Notes: generated by a model from the letters alone, not told the origin. A stretch of 64,000 nt of DNA from Aaosphaeria pasadenensis (GCA_022813625.1 JAKLMB010000003.1:1728054-1792053), one strand, 5' to 3'. Positions 32,508-44,863 are shown, counted from the stretch's first letter. Translations and numbers: made by a program.

Positions 32508-34762
32508 TCACCCCTCGCTCAACACCCTCGTCCAGTCAAACTTCCTCCACCCCTTCTTCCACTTCTCGGCCCTCCGGTCCTCCTTGTGCCACCTACCCTG
32601 CCTCTTCACAACCTCGATATCCGCATCCAGCATACCACCCAGCGTCTCTCTCGCAAACAAATCGCCTCGAGGCCACCTCCTCTCGTCCTCGACGACGTGA
32701 CCCAACCCACCATCGAGCTCGAACCAAACATGAAAATACGGCATCTCCTTCGCGAGCGACTTCCTGAACGCAGACCTCCCCATGCCGTTCCGGGAGGCTT
32801 TCAGCGTGTCGATGAGGGGTTTGTGCTGCGTCCACTCGTCGTCGGAGGCGAGGATGGCCTCGCGGAAGAAGGCCGGGGCCGTCTCGCCGAGTTCGAAGGG
32901 GATGGGCACGGCAGACATGGCGGCGTGGAGTTTGCGGTGCGGCGCCGCGGCGTTCTCGTAGAAGATGACGTCGCGCCCTTGGTCGTGATACATGCGCGTC
33001 AGGCACTTCATGAAGTTGCGGATTTCTTCCCACTCGTCGTCGTCGCATTCGAGGAGGTTGGTGCGGTGCTGCGTGGGGACGATGACGGCGCCGCCTGCGG
33101 AGAGCTCGGGCTCTGTTGGGAGGGTTAGGTAGACGCGGGTGGCGAGGGAGAGGATCGGAGCGATGGGGGGTTGTGGTGGGGAGCGGTCTTCGTGGTGGCA
33201 GAGTTGGCAGTTGTCGAGGATGCGGTTCGTGCGCTGGTAGTCTTGGATTGCGGTGTTGCGGAGGTTGATGGTGGATTTCGGGGCCCGCGTCGCGAGGCGG
33301 CTGGCGTTTTCGTCGAGGTAGTCTAGGTCGTTCTGGGGAAATATGTTAGAAGGTGCTTAATGGTTTGAGGGTAGTTTAGACTTACGTCGAATTTGGCGTC
33401 TTTGGCGATCTTTTCGGCCAGCAGCATGCCTTCGCCGCCTGCCTGGCCTTTGGTGCGGCGTTCTTGACGGACCATGTCCTCGATGCTCATGTCTTCGTTC
33501 TCCTTAACGAGTCCCCTCTCTTGACCTCGTTTGTTCGTCAGGGCAACGACTTCACCCTTTCGACCACCGGCCAGCATGCGGTTGTCCATAGCGCTCAATA
33601 CGACGTCACCAGGGTCGACCTTATCAGCTGCCAGGTAGGCATTGTACTCGTCCTCGAGTTGCTTCGCGTTGGGTGCTCCCTTCATTTTGGCTTTCATCAT
33701 TTGTGCTTTCAGTTTGTTTAGCTCGGTGCTGCTCAATCTGACCTGTGGTGGTGGTGCTGCAGTTGTCGAGGCTTCCGCGGTAGTCTGACTAAAGGTACTC
33801 ATGCCAGATTCCTGCTGTTCGTGTTGCCGTTGAGCACTTTCCTTCCGTTTGCGCTCCTCGTAAAGCTCGCCAGAAGGTTTCTCCTTGCCCACGTACGCTT
33901 TGCCATACATCTTTTTCCTGTCCATCTCGATTTCTTCTTCTCTGGCATCGTCGAAATCCTGCAGGTCACCGTACTTCTCAAGCGCAACTTCCTCGACCGA
34001 GCGATTTGACTCTTCTGCTGCGCGATATATGCCTTTGAGCTTCATCATACGCCACTGCGACCCTGCATCTCCAAAGGTGTATGAGACCTCTCGGGGCCCC
34101 GATTCTTCCGCCTTCTGCTCGTCTGGCTCGCCTACATTTGTGGGCTTGAAGTGTTCCTCTGATGACTTTACATAAGTAGTCTTTTCCTCTTTCTTCTTGC
34201 GCTGCACGTAGTCTACGTCGAGCGAAGACGGCGCTTGCATCCACGAGTCACGCTCGATATTTGCATTTGCAGCTTCCTCAAGTTGCCGATCCAAGATATC
34301 GTCATCAGGCGGCACGAAATCCCGACCTGGGGGAGCTTCATCTTCACTATCCGTATCCATGTCTTCGTCATCTAGAGCGCCCTTGCCTTTGCGCCCAATT
34401 CGCTCCTGTTCGTCGTCTGAGCTATCTGCGTGACGCCTCCGCGGCTTATCTCGTCTATCGTCTTCATCGCGATCGCCGTCTCGATGGCTTCTTCTGCGAT
34501 GCGAATCTTCTTGAGCGCGATCGCTATGATGTCGCGACCGCTTGTGTCGGTGTCGGTCGTCTCGGTGGCCGCTGCGTTCGTCGTCCTCATCTCGGTGGTG
34601 ATGGCGCGAAGAGCGGTGGTCTCGTCGGTGTTCGCGATCCCTCGAGTGATCACGACGATGCCTGTGACTTCTATCTCGGCTTCGACTTCGGTCGCGTTTC
34701 TTGTGTGAGCTCTTGCTTGCCTTGCTGGCTGCAAGTTCTTTTTCGAAATCTTCTAGACCCAT
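32508..34762 (-). CDS. cwf19: Cwf19-type pre-mRNA splicing/debranching cofactor
   Basis: Exons on the minus strand are 34762-33386 and 33332-32508, giving 733 aa. The N-terminal ~110 residues are an RS/RD/H-rich domain (DRSRSRDRSHRHRRDHSRDR). A charged middle follows, then AEKIAKDAKFD joined to NDLDYLDENASRLA. The C-terminus carries the paired CwfJ domains: CQLCHHEDRSPPQPP, LTLPTEPELSAGGAVIVPTQ followed by HRTNLLECDDDEWEEIRNF, and then EMPYFHVWFELDGGLGHVVE. Cwf19/CWF19L2 associates with the late or intron-lariat spliceosome and the debranching enzyme Dbr1. The 53-nt intron (33333-33385) was placed by the conserved junction. The gene shares a 356-bp divergent promoter with the GPN1 gene. Confidence 0.93.
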
Positions 34763-35118
34763 GGAGAGTTTTTGAGAGAAGCTTCTCGTGCTTGACGCGC
34801 GAAAATTGCGGGTTTAAACGTGTTGAATCCCGGATTTGAGATAGATCTGGTTGGGATAAACTTGGGAAAGCTTGACGAAGAACGGAAGATGTCTAGCCTA
34901 GAGCTGCTGCTGTGATGTCAAGCACGGTTCGAAGCGCGTAACCGCAAGCAAGCGCAGCCGAGCTTGGCGATCGGCGTTTTGGTAGGCATGACGCCGGCGG
35001 GGTCCTAAGAATTTCTCGAGCTTTTGTCGAGAAACAACGTCAACGCTTTCTCTTCTTCTCTAGACCCGGATCTTCGAGATTTACTGACAACGAAGCTTTC
35101 CATCAGGCCATAGACATC
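34763..35118. promoter_or_regulatory. Bidirectional promoter of CWF19 and GPN1
   Basis: This 356-bp gap separates two divergent housekeeping genes. A GC-rich centre (about 34920-35000, with repeated GCGCA/CAAGC) is flanked by pyrimidine-rich leaders. No TATA box is obvious. Confidence 0.6.
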
Positions 35119-36444
35119 ATGGCGACTTCACAGAATCCGGAAGGCTCCGCGCCTGCATCTTCCGACTCTCCCGTCTCTATCGTTTGTGTAGGCATGGCTG
35201 GCTCTGGGAAAACTACATTCATGCAGCGCCTGGTATCGCACCTATATACACATCCAGATCCGACTGTCGCTACGCCAGCTGTCTCGCAAGCTTCTACGAC
35301 GCCTCCCTATATCCTGAACCTCGATCCTGCGGTCCGCCATGTACCGTTCACTCCCAACATCGACATCCGCGACTCCGTCAACTACAAAGAGGTCATGAAA
35401 CAATTCAACCTTGGTCCAAACGGTGGCATCCTTACGAGTCTGAACCTATTCAGCACAAAGATTGATCAGGTTATTGGTCTATTGGAGAAGCGAACAGCAC
35501 CACCAACCCCGGCCCCAGCGCCAGAGCAGAGCACAGTGGAGTTTATGACAGGCCAAGGCAAGGCGCCAGCGCCCGCAACGCAACAGCAGCAGGTGAAGCA
35601 CATTCTGGTAGATACACCCGGCCAGATAGAGGTATTCGTGTGGTCAGCAAGTGGCGAGATCCTACTCTCAAGTTTGGCAAGCACATTCCCAACTGTCATT
35701 GCATACATCATCGACACACCACGAACAACGAGCACCTCAACGTTCATGTCGAACATGCTCTACGCATGTTCGATCCTTTACAAGACGAAGCTTCCCATGA
35801 TTTTGGTGTTCAACAAGACGGACGCACAGAGCGCAGATTTTGCAAAGGAGTGGATGACCGACTTTGAATCCTTCCAAGAAGCACTGCGAAAGGAAGAGGA
35901 GGGAGGAGCGTTTGGTGGCGAAGGCATGGGTGGAGGTAGCGGGTACATGGGCAGTCTCCTCAACAGCATGTCGCTAGTCCTCGAGGAATTCTACAACCAT
36001 CTTAGTGTAGTGGGAGTCAGCGCCATGACCGGAGACGGCATGGACGAATTCTTCAAGGGTGTCCAAACGAAGAAGGAGGAGTTTGAGCGCGACTACAAGC
36101 CTGAGTTAGAGCGACGAAGAGCGGAACGCGAAAAGGAAAAGGTGGCCACACGTCAACGGGAGTTGGATAGGTTGATGAAGGATATGAAGGTCGGCGGTCC
36201 CGGCGGCTCACAGAAGCGCCCTCCGAAAGAGCAACCCGAGACAGTCAGCGATGCAGAAGATATGGAAGAAGGAGATGGCGTTCCAATGGTGGGCGATGAC
36301 TCCGACGAGGACGTTGAAGATGCGGATGACAGCCTCGAGTCTCGTTACCAGAACGCCCTCCATGAGAGTCGGGGAGGCGAGCAAGGTCCTTCAGGTGACG
36401 ATTTCAGCTTCGCAAGGTACATGCACAAGTCCAATATCGGATGA
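35119..36444 (+). CDS. npa3: GPN-loop GTPase 1 (Npa3/XAB1)
   Basis: The gene is intronless, 441 aa. The P-loop is GMAGSGKTT (25-33), and the family-defining Gly-Pro-Asn is at 99-101 (FNLGPNGGILTSLN). G3 is DTPGQIEVF, G4 is FNKTD, and G5-like VSAMTG precedes a charged coiled-coil-like tail (ELERRRAEREKEK). GPN1 works with GPN2 and GPN3 in cytoplasmic assembly and nuclear import of RNA polymerase II. A Pro/Ala/Gln-rich insertion (APPTPAPAPEQ...) lies between the GPN loop and G3, and a Gly-rich insertion follows G4. Both look like lineage-specific loops. The start at 35119 is the first ATG of the frame. Confidence 0.96.
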   Translation: MATSQNPEGSAPASSDSPVSIVCVGMAGSGKTTFMQRLVSHLYTHPDPTVATPAVSQASTTPPYILNLDPAVRHVPFTPNIDIRDSVNYKEVMKQFNLGPNGGILTSLNLFSTKIDQVIGLLEKRTAPPTPAPAPEQSTVEFMTGQGKAPAPATQQQQVKHILVDTPGQIEVFVWSASGEILLSSLASTFPTVIAYIIDTPRTTSTSTFMSNMLYACSILYKTKLPMILVFNKTDAQSADFAKEWMTDFESFQEALRKEEEGGAFGGEGMGGGSGYMGSLLNSMSLVLEEFYNHLSVVGVSAMTGDGMDEFFKGVQTKKEEFERDYKPELERRRAEREKEKVATRQRELDRLMKDMKVGGPGGSQKRPPKEQPETVSDAEDMEEGDGVPMVGDDSDEDVEDADDSLESRYQNALHESRGGEQGPSGDDFSFARYMHKSNIG

Positions 36445-36806
36445 GTACTGCCAAAATGCGCAATGCCATCTGCTGGTTATCACCAGTTTGGGTCCAAACA
36501 AGCAGCAAGGACTCGTTCCTTCCCTGGCAGAGTTTCTAGTGCAGACACCACGCCGAGTTACAAGGAGCATCCCTACCCTTTTTACTCGAATTGTCAAGAG
36601 ATCTGGAAAGGAACACAAGGACCGTGTTTGCGGTGGCGCTGAGTCGGCTGCCCATGCCTACATGCGCAGATGCCGAGAATCAAGGACATTTTCAGGCGAC
36701 GCGCAACAGGGACTGTCAGTAAGGGAATCCTCGCTAAAGATTAGAAACCACTGCGCATGCTGTGATCTACCTATGTATTACATGTGATCTTCATGCATAG
36801 AGTATT

Positions 36807-38073
36807 TCAATAAACATACTTGGAAACTTCCCTCGCATGGGCAGCGATCACAGGTGAATATCTATTCTTAGCTTCGAGTGCAACGATTGAAGGACCATAT
36901 GTTGCTTTCCGTACAGATATCTTCCCGTGATCGGCCAAATGCAAATGCAGCTGCAAGATTCCGTTGATCGAATGTATAATCTCGTCAAGTGAAATGAGTT
37001 CACCCCCATTGACGGAAAGATGCATCTCAATGAACCATGGAAGAAGTGTATCATAGGTATGCTCCGAATATTCTCGCAGCTCACCGAGATTTCATCAATG
37101 ATTCAGAGAGACACAATCGCCAGACACACGGACTCCGCAACACTGGCCTTGGAGATGTCAAAGCAGAGGCCTACCGTCAATTCTCCATTTCTGTCACACA
37201 GATCAACATGGATCCTCGAACATCTGGACTCGCCTCCCCGTTCACAAACGATAGACCGGAATCGCATGCGAATGAACGAACCAGGTCTCCGGCTCCGTCA
37301 AGAACACTGCAAGCCAGGAAGACGCCACGACCTGAATCTGAAACACGGCAACGATAAAGCCAATGTCGTACAGTACCTGTCCAGCGCTCTCCGCATTGAG
37401 AGTGGCTGCATATCGTTCGGTCGGATTAGCATGAATGAACGCATGGATGGCGACATGTCGTGTCTTCCCTTTCTTCCCATCCCGTTCTCGTGGGCGTGTG
37501 AGACATGGCCGCGGAGATATATGGGTGCATTTGAGGTGGATCCAAAGGAGTCATGTGGCGTTGAGAAAATATGGTCCCATGAAGTGCGGCGCATGCTGTG
37601 CGACGATGAGGAAGTGGAGATTTTCGTCCAGGCTGAGACGTGACACTTCATTTCCACAGAGCGGTTCGAATGTTAGAACTCTCGCTTCTTTTCGCCGGAC
37701 GACATGCTTGTCTGCGCTTTGTCGTTATCATATGCATGATATCGAGATTTTGCAGTGACTCGAGACTCTGCTCCATAGGGCGAAGTGGGTTCTTACTCCA
37801 TACTCGATCTACAACATGGCACTCCCCGGTCACGACACACTGAACAGACTTCCTGAACTCGGGATCCGCACCCCATACAACCGCATTTCGTAGATCATGT
37901 CTCTCCACCATATGTGTTTCACACCCGAAGCGAACTTCCGTCCCTCCACAGCAGCACATGTCAAACAATAGACCTGTATCGCGCTGCGCCATGCAGTGTG
38001 TACACGACCGCGCTGTCACTCCTTCCGGCATCCCGCATGTCCCATCCATGGTCGTTCGCACAGAACAGAGCAT
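36807..38073 (-). pseudogene. Disrupted minus-strand coding locus of unknown family
   Basis: Protein-like patches appear on the minus strand in different frames. At 38073-37648 there is a Cys/His-rich part (CTHCMAQRDTG, DMCCCGGTEVRFGCETHM, VQCVVTGECHVVDRVW). Around 37720-37560 comes LSLDENLHFLIVAQHAPHFM, ended by TGA. About 37450-37240 gives ESAGQVLYDIGFIVAVFQIQ. At about 37070-36807 comes WFIEMHLSVNGGELISLDEI through ATYGPSIVALEAKNRYSPVI. No set of GT-AG introns that I tried joins them, so frameshifts or stops seem real. The N-terminal Cys pattern suggests a metal-binding domain, but I recognise no family. A plus-strand frame (37020-37643, 207 codons) is open here and could be real instead. 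Confidence 0.35.
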
Positions 38074-39032
38074 GGGTTAGGTATGCAGTGACGCATTTGC
38101 TTTCATGCAGGCAGATAAAACAATCGAATTGTGTGTAACAAGTGTCGTGCCAGGGGTGGAAGGAAGAGGAGGAAAAATAAATCATGGGTGGGAAAAGAAA
38201 AAAAGACGTTACCATTTGAAACAATGAGGCGTGAAGATGTAACATTCAATCTACCGAGTCACGGCTGGGGTTTTCAGAGAGGCGATGTGATATGTTAGAT
38301 CTTCGTAAAAGCATCTTGAAAGACGAGAGTATGTTAGCAGAAACTTACCAATCCAAGCTCAACAATTTCATCTGTCTACTATCAACAATCCATGCGCTGT
38401 GTCTCCCAGTACGTCCTCCATGCGAAACAATATCACACTTCTAGGACCGAAATAAAACGAAAGACACAACAGTGAAATCCCGCCATACCAACATCCCATG
38501 ACCGCATCTAGATCCCACCCTCATCGGCACAATTTTGCATCACTCCCTCCGTCATTGTTTGGTACCCAATCCCTCCCGCTTCCCCGTAAACTTTCCCTCC
38601 CTTGGGTCGAAACACACGAGGATGCGAGCGAAATCCAGGGTCCCTTATTCTTGAACAACGTTGGACTATACACGCACGGTACCATCCATGTACCCCATGC
38701 ACCCATCCATGCAGGGAACGCGGGAACGAAGTAAGGGTACACATCGCTCCGATATCAAGCAGCATCATGCAGGGGCTGGCTGATCTTTTCGTATCTATCC
38801 TATCTAGTGGGTTTTTAGGTTTCTTTTGTTTGGATTGATAGTTTGTCGTACGAGGTTACGGGCCTACTACTACTCCATCGCGGAGAAGGGTGCGTATTAC
38901 ATATGTTTAGTGATTGTGGTGTATACGTGTTCGTGGTGAAGATGGACTTCCCTATCGTGTCTTAGAGAATAATTTCACCGAGATCAATTGAGGCATTTAG
39001 TTGCTTTATTCAATCTTGAAACCATGTGTATC

Positions 39033-39050
39033 TACGGAGTACACTCCGTA
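39033..39050. repeat. Inverted TACGGAGT/ACTCCGTA element
   Basis: TACGGAGT (39033-39040), AC, then ACTCCGTA (39043-39050) form a perfect inverted repeat. Single copies of the same motif recur in other non-coding parts of the window: 26913-26923, 40711, 46113, 46330, 46882, 49649 and 57881. Confidence 0.5.
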
Positions 39051-42000
39051 CCTTGTTGACAATCTCAACTTCAAATTGGTTGGAATGGAGAGAGATTGAT
39101 GCTTCTATTTCAGTACAATGGTCTACACGCTCCTACACCAGTGAAAGAAATAACCTAACAATAATCACCACACAGAGTATTCGCAGATAAAATCTAAGGT
39201 TATTATTGCAAAGCCCACGTGGGCTCACGTTCACTACTGTCAACACGAACCCGGGACGGCAAAGCGTCCAGACCCTCCCGATCGGACCGTTAAAAAAGGC
39301 CCGGTCGGGAAGATATGTGCGTGCGCATGTGCACGCGTCCTCGATCCATCCACCTTCATACCGACATACAAAAATCTGTGAATCGTATATGCGGAATGTG
39401 CGTGGATATATGCCCACTTACGGCAAGACTTTCAACAGCCCCCCGCAGGTACGAGATAAGTAATGCAGACCGCAATGTATGTAAGCAGAAAAGGGGTGGG
39501 GAGAGCTGGACCCCTCCCCACAGAACTCGTATAACTGCTTGGGTAAATCAAACGGATGCAATTGCTCGTCTAGCGAGCTATGCGGATGCCAATTGCTTCC
39601 GAATGGTCTCCGAATCTGTTTTGAAAGTACCTCGTAGGAAATAAGGTTGAAGGGAAGCGAGGAGGGCTCGACCGTGGCGTTCCTGTATGGTACGACTATT
39701 GTTGATAACGATAAGGTATGCGGTGAGTTGGTGGAGGGACTACTGGTTGATGATGAATCATGAACATTTTGGGGCAATAATAATATGATAATTCGTAGTT
39801 TACGTCGCATGTTTACATGATCTTACCTGGACGGTCCAAACGAGAAGTAGTAAGAGGAAGAATATCTCGTGATCACGACAGTCCGTTCTCGGCTGGCTCT
39901 CATCTCCACTTCCATTGATGAGATAATCGACTATCGTTTCCCCACAGCTTCGTTCGCATGTGTGTAATCAATAGGGACCGTGACGAGTTACCATGGACAA
40001 AGAAGACTAACGACCACCGCAGTTCACTTACCTCCGTACGTGGAAAATGGTCTTCCGCTTCATCCATCCCTGCTCAATTCCGCCATGCTCCGATATCTCG
40101 CAATCGCAACATACTGATTCTTTGTCTTGCAGAGCAAGATGAAGCAAAAAGAATACGAGTAACGCGAGCGCGGGAGCGACGGGATTCGTACCAAACAATC
40201 AATTGATCAAACAATTGTCCGTTCCCTCGTAATAACATCCCTTACCAACTTCGCTCCGACCCAAAAAAGAAATAAGAGAAAAGGGTTCGGATGGTCCACC
40301 GTTAACCCATGATACGCCAACGTCAAGCTACTAACCAACATCGAAACAGCATCAACACAATCACAATCACAACTAACATCCCCTCCATACGAGTAGTTTC
40401 AAACATTCCTCAAAGTCACCCACCCCTCTCGGCCAAACGCCCAAAATTCCCCATTCAAAGAAAGATCATCGATCGCGTGCCTTGCCACAACTTACCCCAT
40501 GAAAAAAAAAAACATCGTACGACATTAACCTCTAGACCCTATCAACAAAAAAACCATGACGTTCCAATCGAGACTACCGGCGGAGCCTCCCCATCCCCAC
40601 CTTTTTTCCAGCCCGACCTAGCCAATCCAGCCAGTCCAGCCCCCGGACGATCCGGAAAAAGGGTGCGTGCGGGAAGGGGGGGAAATGCAGGGTCTCTTTG
40701 TTTATGTATGTACGGAGTGGCTAGGAGTTGTGGTCGTACGTTTGATTGCTTAGGGCGGTTGGATCTAAGTCTCCGCGGATACTCTAGTAGGATTGGGCTT
40801 TTGTTGGATGAAGGAGTGAATGGATGGACTGGATCGTTGGGTTTAGGATCTGGGATCTAGGATCTTGCGTGATGACTGCTTGCTTGCTTGCTTAATTGAC
40901 CGATGGTCTTGATTCTTGAACGGCCAATTGATTGATTGGTAAGGCGGATCATTGAACCCAGGACTTATTGTGTGTTGAGGCTTTTGCCTTTCCCTTAACG
41001 TAAAAGAAGAGGATAAGTGAGCCAATCAATAAGGTCGCGAGGTTGTAATAGTTGGTTACAGGGTGTCGAGGGACTTTGATTCGCCACGGCTTGTTGTCCC
41101 ATCCTATCCTCTCCTACCCTTCCTTCCTCTACCCTTCTTTCATCGTTGAATTACGTATATAACGGTCGAGTACTATACGGCGGGGACACGCAATGCATAG
41201 CAGAACGCACACGTGTGCACGCAAGTAATCTTCCGTAGTAGATCTCATCTGCTTCTTTTTCCGCCACTGCGCTCTGTAGATGTAGATGTACTCCCTAGAT
41301 GTATCGCTGAAGATGGTATCACAAAAACAATACCGTCGTACAGAAGCTCTCAACACGGAGGGAACTCACCAACTACACTCGCTCCGCACAAGCATTTCCA
41401 ACTACGACGGCACGCATGTAGACTCCTCTCCTCAACGCGCGGGTATTCCTCCCGTCGATTTTACGAAATTGCGGGGAAAAGCCCAGCCCAGCCGCAAGCA
41501 AACCATCTAAGCCGCATCCTCCCAAGTCCTTAGCATATACTTTTCAGTCCAATCCAATCCAATGAGTTCTCCTCTTCTCCCCTTACGCTCGTTTACCGTT
41601 CAGTTCCGTTCCGTTCAGTTCGGTTCAGTTCAATCTAGTGGAAGCGGGGAGGAGAGGGGAGAGAGGGGAAACTTCTTAGTCCACACTTTCTCGGTGCCGC
41701 GCGGTGCGATAGTTCACATCTCAAGATGCGGTTTACGATGGGAATAAGATGAAGATGGGGGCAGGAGATTGGCGAACCATACCCCCTCCCGTAGATCCTG
41801 TTCAATCCATTGCATTCGATATCTCGTAGCGTACCTCCCTTGTACGTAGCGGCGTGTGGGCGTCCGCATATCGCACCGCCTCGCATTTACACAGGGAACC
41901 GAACCATAGACGTTGAACGGGAGACGGAGACGGGCAACGACGAAATTAGACGGACGGTGGGGAGGTGTTCCCGGGATGTACGTTGACATTTACATTTGCA

Positions 42001-43079
42001 GGGAAGAGGGGGATGTGACTGGCGAGGTTGGGTGCTTCCCCGCTGGTTGCTGTTGCGGTTTGATGGACTAAGTGACTAGTGTATGTAATGGCTGGTCTTT
42101 GTTGAGACAAAGACGAATGTAAGAGTAATGGTGCCAAGGAAAGGGTTTTTCTGGTTTTGCGGAGGTGAGAGGAAGGGAGGGGGAGGGAGGAGTGAGCGGT
42201 GCTAGTTGGTCATCATTATTACTCTGCATGAGTGGTTGTCATAGGTGGGGAGGATTGTTTCCGAAGTCACGAGAATGAGGAGGGTTCGAAGTGTATGTTT
42301 TTAATGATTTGTTTGATGTTGTTGTTGATTGTTTATTTGCATTGATCAATCGAGTCGCTGTTTGTATCAGCGACTTCTGATCGGCGCGGAACTGCTATGT
42401 GTTCCGATGCCAACTATGTACAGTAGAAGAAGATAAAATAGAAGTTGAGAAGGAAATTGTTGTGCTCCTTCTTTATATAAGGGCGGGTATACATGTTTGC
42501 CCTTTGATCCTGATTTCCCGAAAAAAAGCGATAAGATATTACACCATCGCAACATCGTGTGATGATGGCAATGCCACGATCCCGATGAGGGAAATTTTGA
42601 AAATGGAAAAGGAAAAGGAAAAAGTGTTGATCGGCAGAGGTGGTGGAAAGGCCCGATCCCTTCACCACCTCCCCCACACACACAACACCCATCGGTCGCA
42701 TCAAGGCGAAACCGAACGACAGAAACGCAAAGAGCTAGAGTACAATGCAGAAAAAGCCTCCCAGTCGTGAAACAGTACGCATTAAAACTGCTGTTTTAAC
42801 GCCTCGTACAATTCGTAGCCATGACGGCGTGCGTCTATTGTTTGTTTTTTTAAGAAATAGAAAAGACCTCCCTTTTTGTGACCAAATGTGAAAAGATCCC
42901 AACCGGCGTTTCATCGCCGTGCAGTCATGCACGAGGCCAAGTACTTCTTTGGCGTCGCGGACCTGGCCGGACCGCGCGCAGAAAAAATATGAACTTTATT
43001 CGACCTCGGTGGATTTTTCGACCGACGCTTAAAAAGACGCCAGCATTGAAATTGGCAATTGTAGACGGCAAAGGCTTCT

Positions 43080-44039
43080 TCAGATCTCATACTTGCGCTT
43101 CTCGCCACTTGCTGCTATTGCAAGAGCATCAAGCCCGTATGAAGAGCCAGTGGGGTAGTTGTGGGCCATTGAGAAAGCAGTGGGATCGGGATATGCTGAG
43201 CTGAAAGAATCCGTAAGCGACAGAGATGGGCCAGCCATGTCGAGGGTAGGAGTGGTGACATTGATGTTGGCGGAGGAGAGCGCGGGGTCGACCATGGACA
43301 GCGTCGCGATGGAAGGCATGGAAGGCATGGCTGCTGGAAGAGGAGTCGGCTTCGGCCTCTTGGCCTGCTGTTTCGCCTTCTTCACGGCGCTGTCGGTGGT
43401 CTTGGAGGCATTGCGACCGCTCTGGTGCGTCCGACGGTGCTGCTCCATGTTGTCTTTCCGCGTGAAGGCCTTGTTGCACTCTGGGCAGAATGCGTCCTTC
43501 TTGCCCGTGTGCTTCTTAGCGTGACGCGCAGCATGGCCAGAGGTGGTGAAGTAGTCGTTGCAGTGGAATTGCTTTGCCATTGGGCACGGGTAGCTATTCT
43601 TCTTCGATCGGGGGTTCGCGGATGGCGCAGCAGGGAGGTTCTCCACTGACTGTTGAGGCGCATACTGCGAGGCAGCGGAATGGTAGGGCAGAGGACCAGT
43701 CGAGTGTGTGATGGATGCTGAGTAGCCAGCATTCAGGTCCTTTTGGCTGGGGAAGAAGCTGGCCTGAGCAAAGACTGGGGAAGGCATGTTGGCGGATGGG
43801 AGACCCTCGAAGGTGAACTCCGGGGTGATGGGGGAGGGGGTTCGCATGGCTGTAGAATCAGAAGAATCACTGCGGACTAGTTGGGGAGTGGGCGGAGAGC
43901 CGATGGGAGAGGAAGTGTAGCTTGAGGTTCTAGAGCGCAAAGACGGGGAGATGGAGGGCAGGCGGATGGGCAGGGGACGAGTTTCCGCGCTGTCGTTGAG
44001 GAGAGAGATGCGGCGGCCCGATGCGTTCTTGCCGTCCAT
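43080..44039 (-). CDS. C2H2 zinc-finger transcription factor, FlbC-like
   Basis: Single exon, 319 aa. The start at 44039 is the first true ATG of the frame. The N-terminal 145 residues are Ser/Pro-rich (likely disordered). Two fingers follow NPRSKKNSYPCP. The first is unusual (C152, C160, H169, H173; wide CX7C spacing) with TSGHAARHAKKHTGKKDA after it. The second is classical (C185, C188, H201, H205; CPECNKAFTRKDNMEQHRRT). A Lys-rich segment (about 214-231) could be a nuclear signal, and the protein ends GEKRKYEI. The finger block resembles Aspergillus FlbC, a regulator of conidiation, but that assignment is from memory and moderate. The gene lies alone in a 17.5-kb gene desert, as developmental regulators often do. 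Confidence 0.88.
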   Translation of the reverse strand: MDGKNASGRRISLLNDSAETRPLPIRLPSISPSLRSRTSSYTSSPIGSPPTPQLVRSDSSDSTAMRTPSPITPEFTFEGLPSANMPSPVFAQASFFPSQKDLNAGYSASITHSTGPLPYHSAASQYAPQQSVENLPAAPSANPRSKKNSYPCPMAKQFHCNDYFTTSGHAARHAKKHTGKKDAFCPECNKAFTRKDNMEQHRRTHQSGRNASKTTDSAVKKAKQQAKRPKPTPLPAAMPSMPSIATLSMVDPALSSANINVTTPTLDMAGPSLSLTDSFSSAYPDPTAFSMAHNYPTGSSYGLDALAIAASGEKRKYEI

Positions 44040-44863
44040 GATTTCTTTGGCCAAACACGCGCCGTAGCTGGAATGCGGCGCAAGTGTGGGTTGGAATGGA
44101 GGAGAAGTTGAGTTATTGGTTTATTTGAAGGGAGGGAGGAGGGGAGCCCGAGAAGTCAGTCTGAGAGTGAACGCGCGCAAGCACGTGAAAATCTGGGACG
44201 ACGGGAACGACGTAGTGTAAGAATCTGGAGAAAAAAGTGATGGTGCCGTGGTGGGTCTTGGCTCGTTCCGTTTTCCAAAATGATGACCGACGTCACAAAT
44301 CGTATTACAAAGATTGGAGTCGAAGAGGAGGTAGGCGAGAATTAGGATCCAAACAGTGGGCCTGTGGTACCGTAGCTGAGAGAGGGAGAGAGAGACCAAA
44401 ATGGGGAGTATTGTATGCGCTCTATTGGCGATTGAATCTGAATAGCAGTGATGTTCGAGTATCGACAGCAATGGTGCTTGGTGACAGTGACAGTGATAGT
44501 CCCTGGACAGTAGTAGTTGAATGGGATGGATAGCGTTGTGGTTGTGTGAATGACTGTTGTCGTGTCGAAGGGGAGTGTACTCGAGCAGGATTCTCTATTC
44601 TGAGGATAGATGAATGGGTGTGTATGTGTGGAGGAGGGAGGTGTAGGGTGAAGGGCAGGAATTGGGGATGAGCAGCGGGAGGAGTAAATGTATACTTTTG
44701 TGGAAGGCTGCGCGGAAGTGGGACAACGATGGAGGTGAGAATTGGAAACTGGGAGTAAAGAGTAATAGTTACTCGTAGACAGACTAGGAGGAGTGCGGCG
44801 GCAGGGACAAGCAGGAGCAGGTCCGATTTACTTGAACGAGTCGAGTTGAGTTTAAAGTGGATT

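Larger units (their letters stand above)
36445..43079. other. 6.6-kb gene-poor region downstream of GPN1
   Basis: Apart from the broken locus at 36807-38073, no gene is supported. The sequence has short low-complexity stretches, an 18-bp TACGGAGT/ACTCCGTA inverted repeat (39033-39050), and CAGTTCCGTT-type repeats near 41600. Small frames on both strands show no conserved family. Confidence 0.5.

Noticed and set aside
37020..37643. 207-codon plus-strand ORF as a real gene
   Set aside because: It is the longest frame there but is largely codon-aligned antisense to a protein-like minus frame. The flanking minus patches extend the minus-strand signal, so I prefer the broken minus locus, without certainty.
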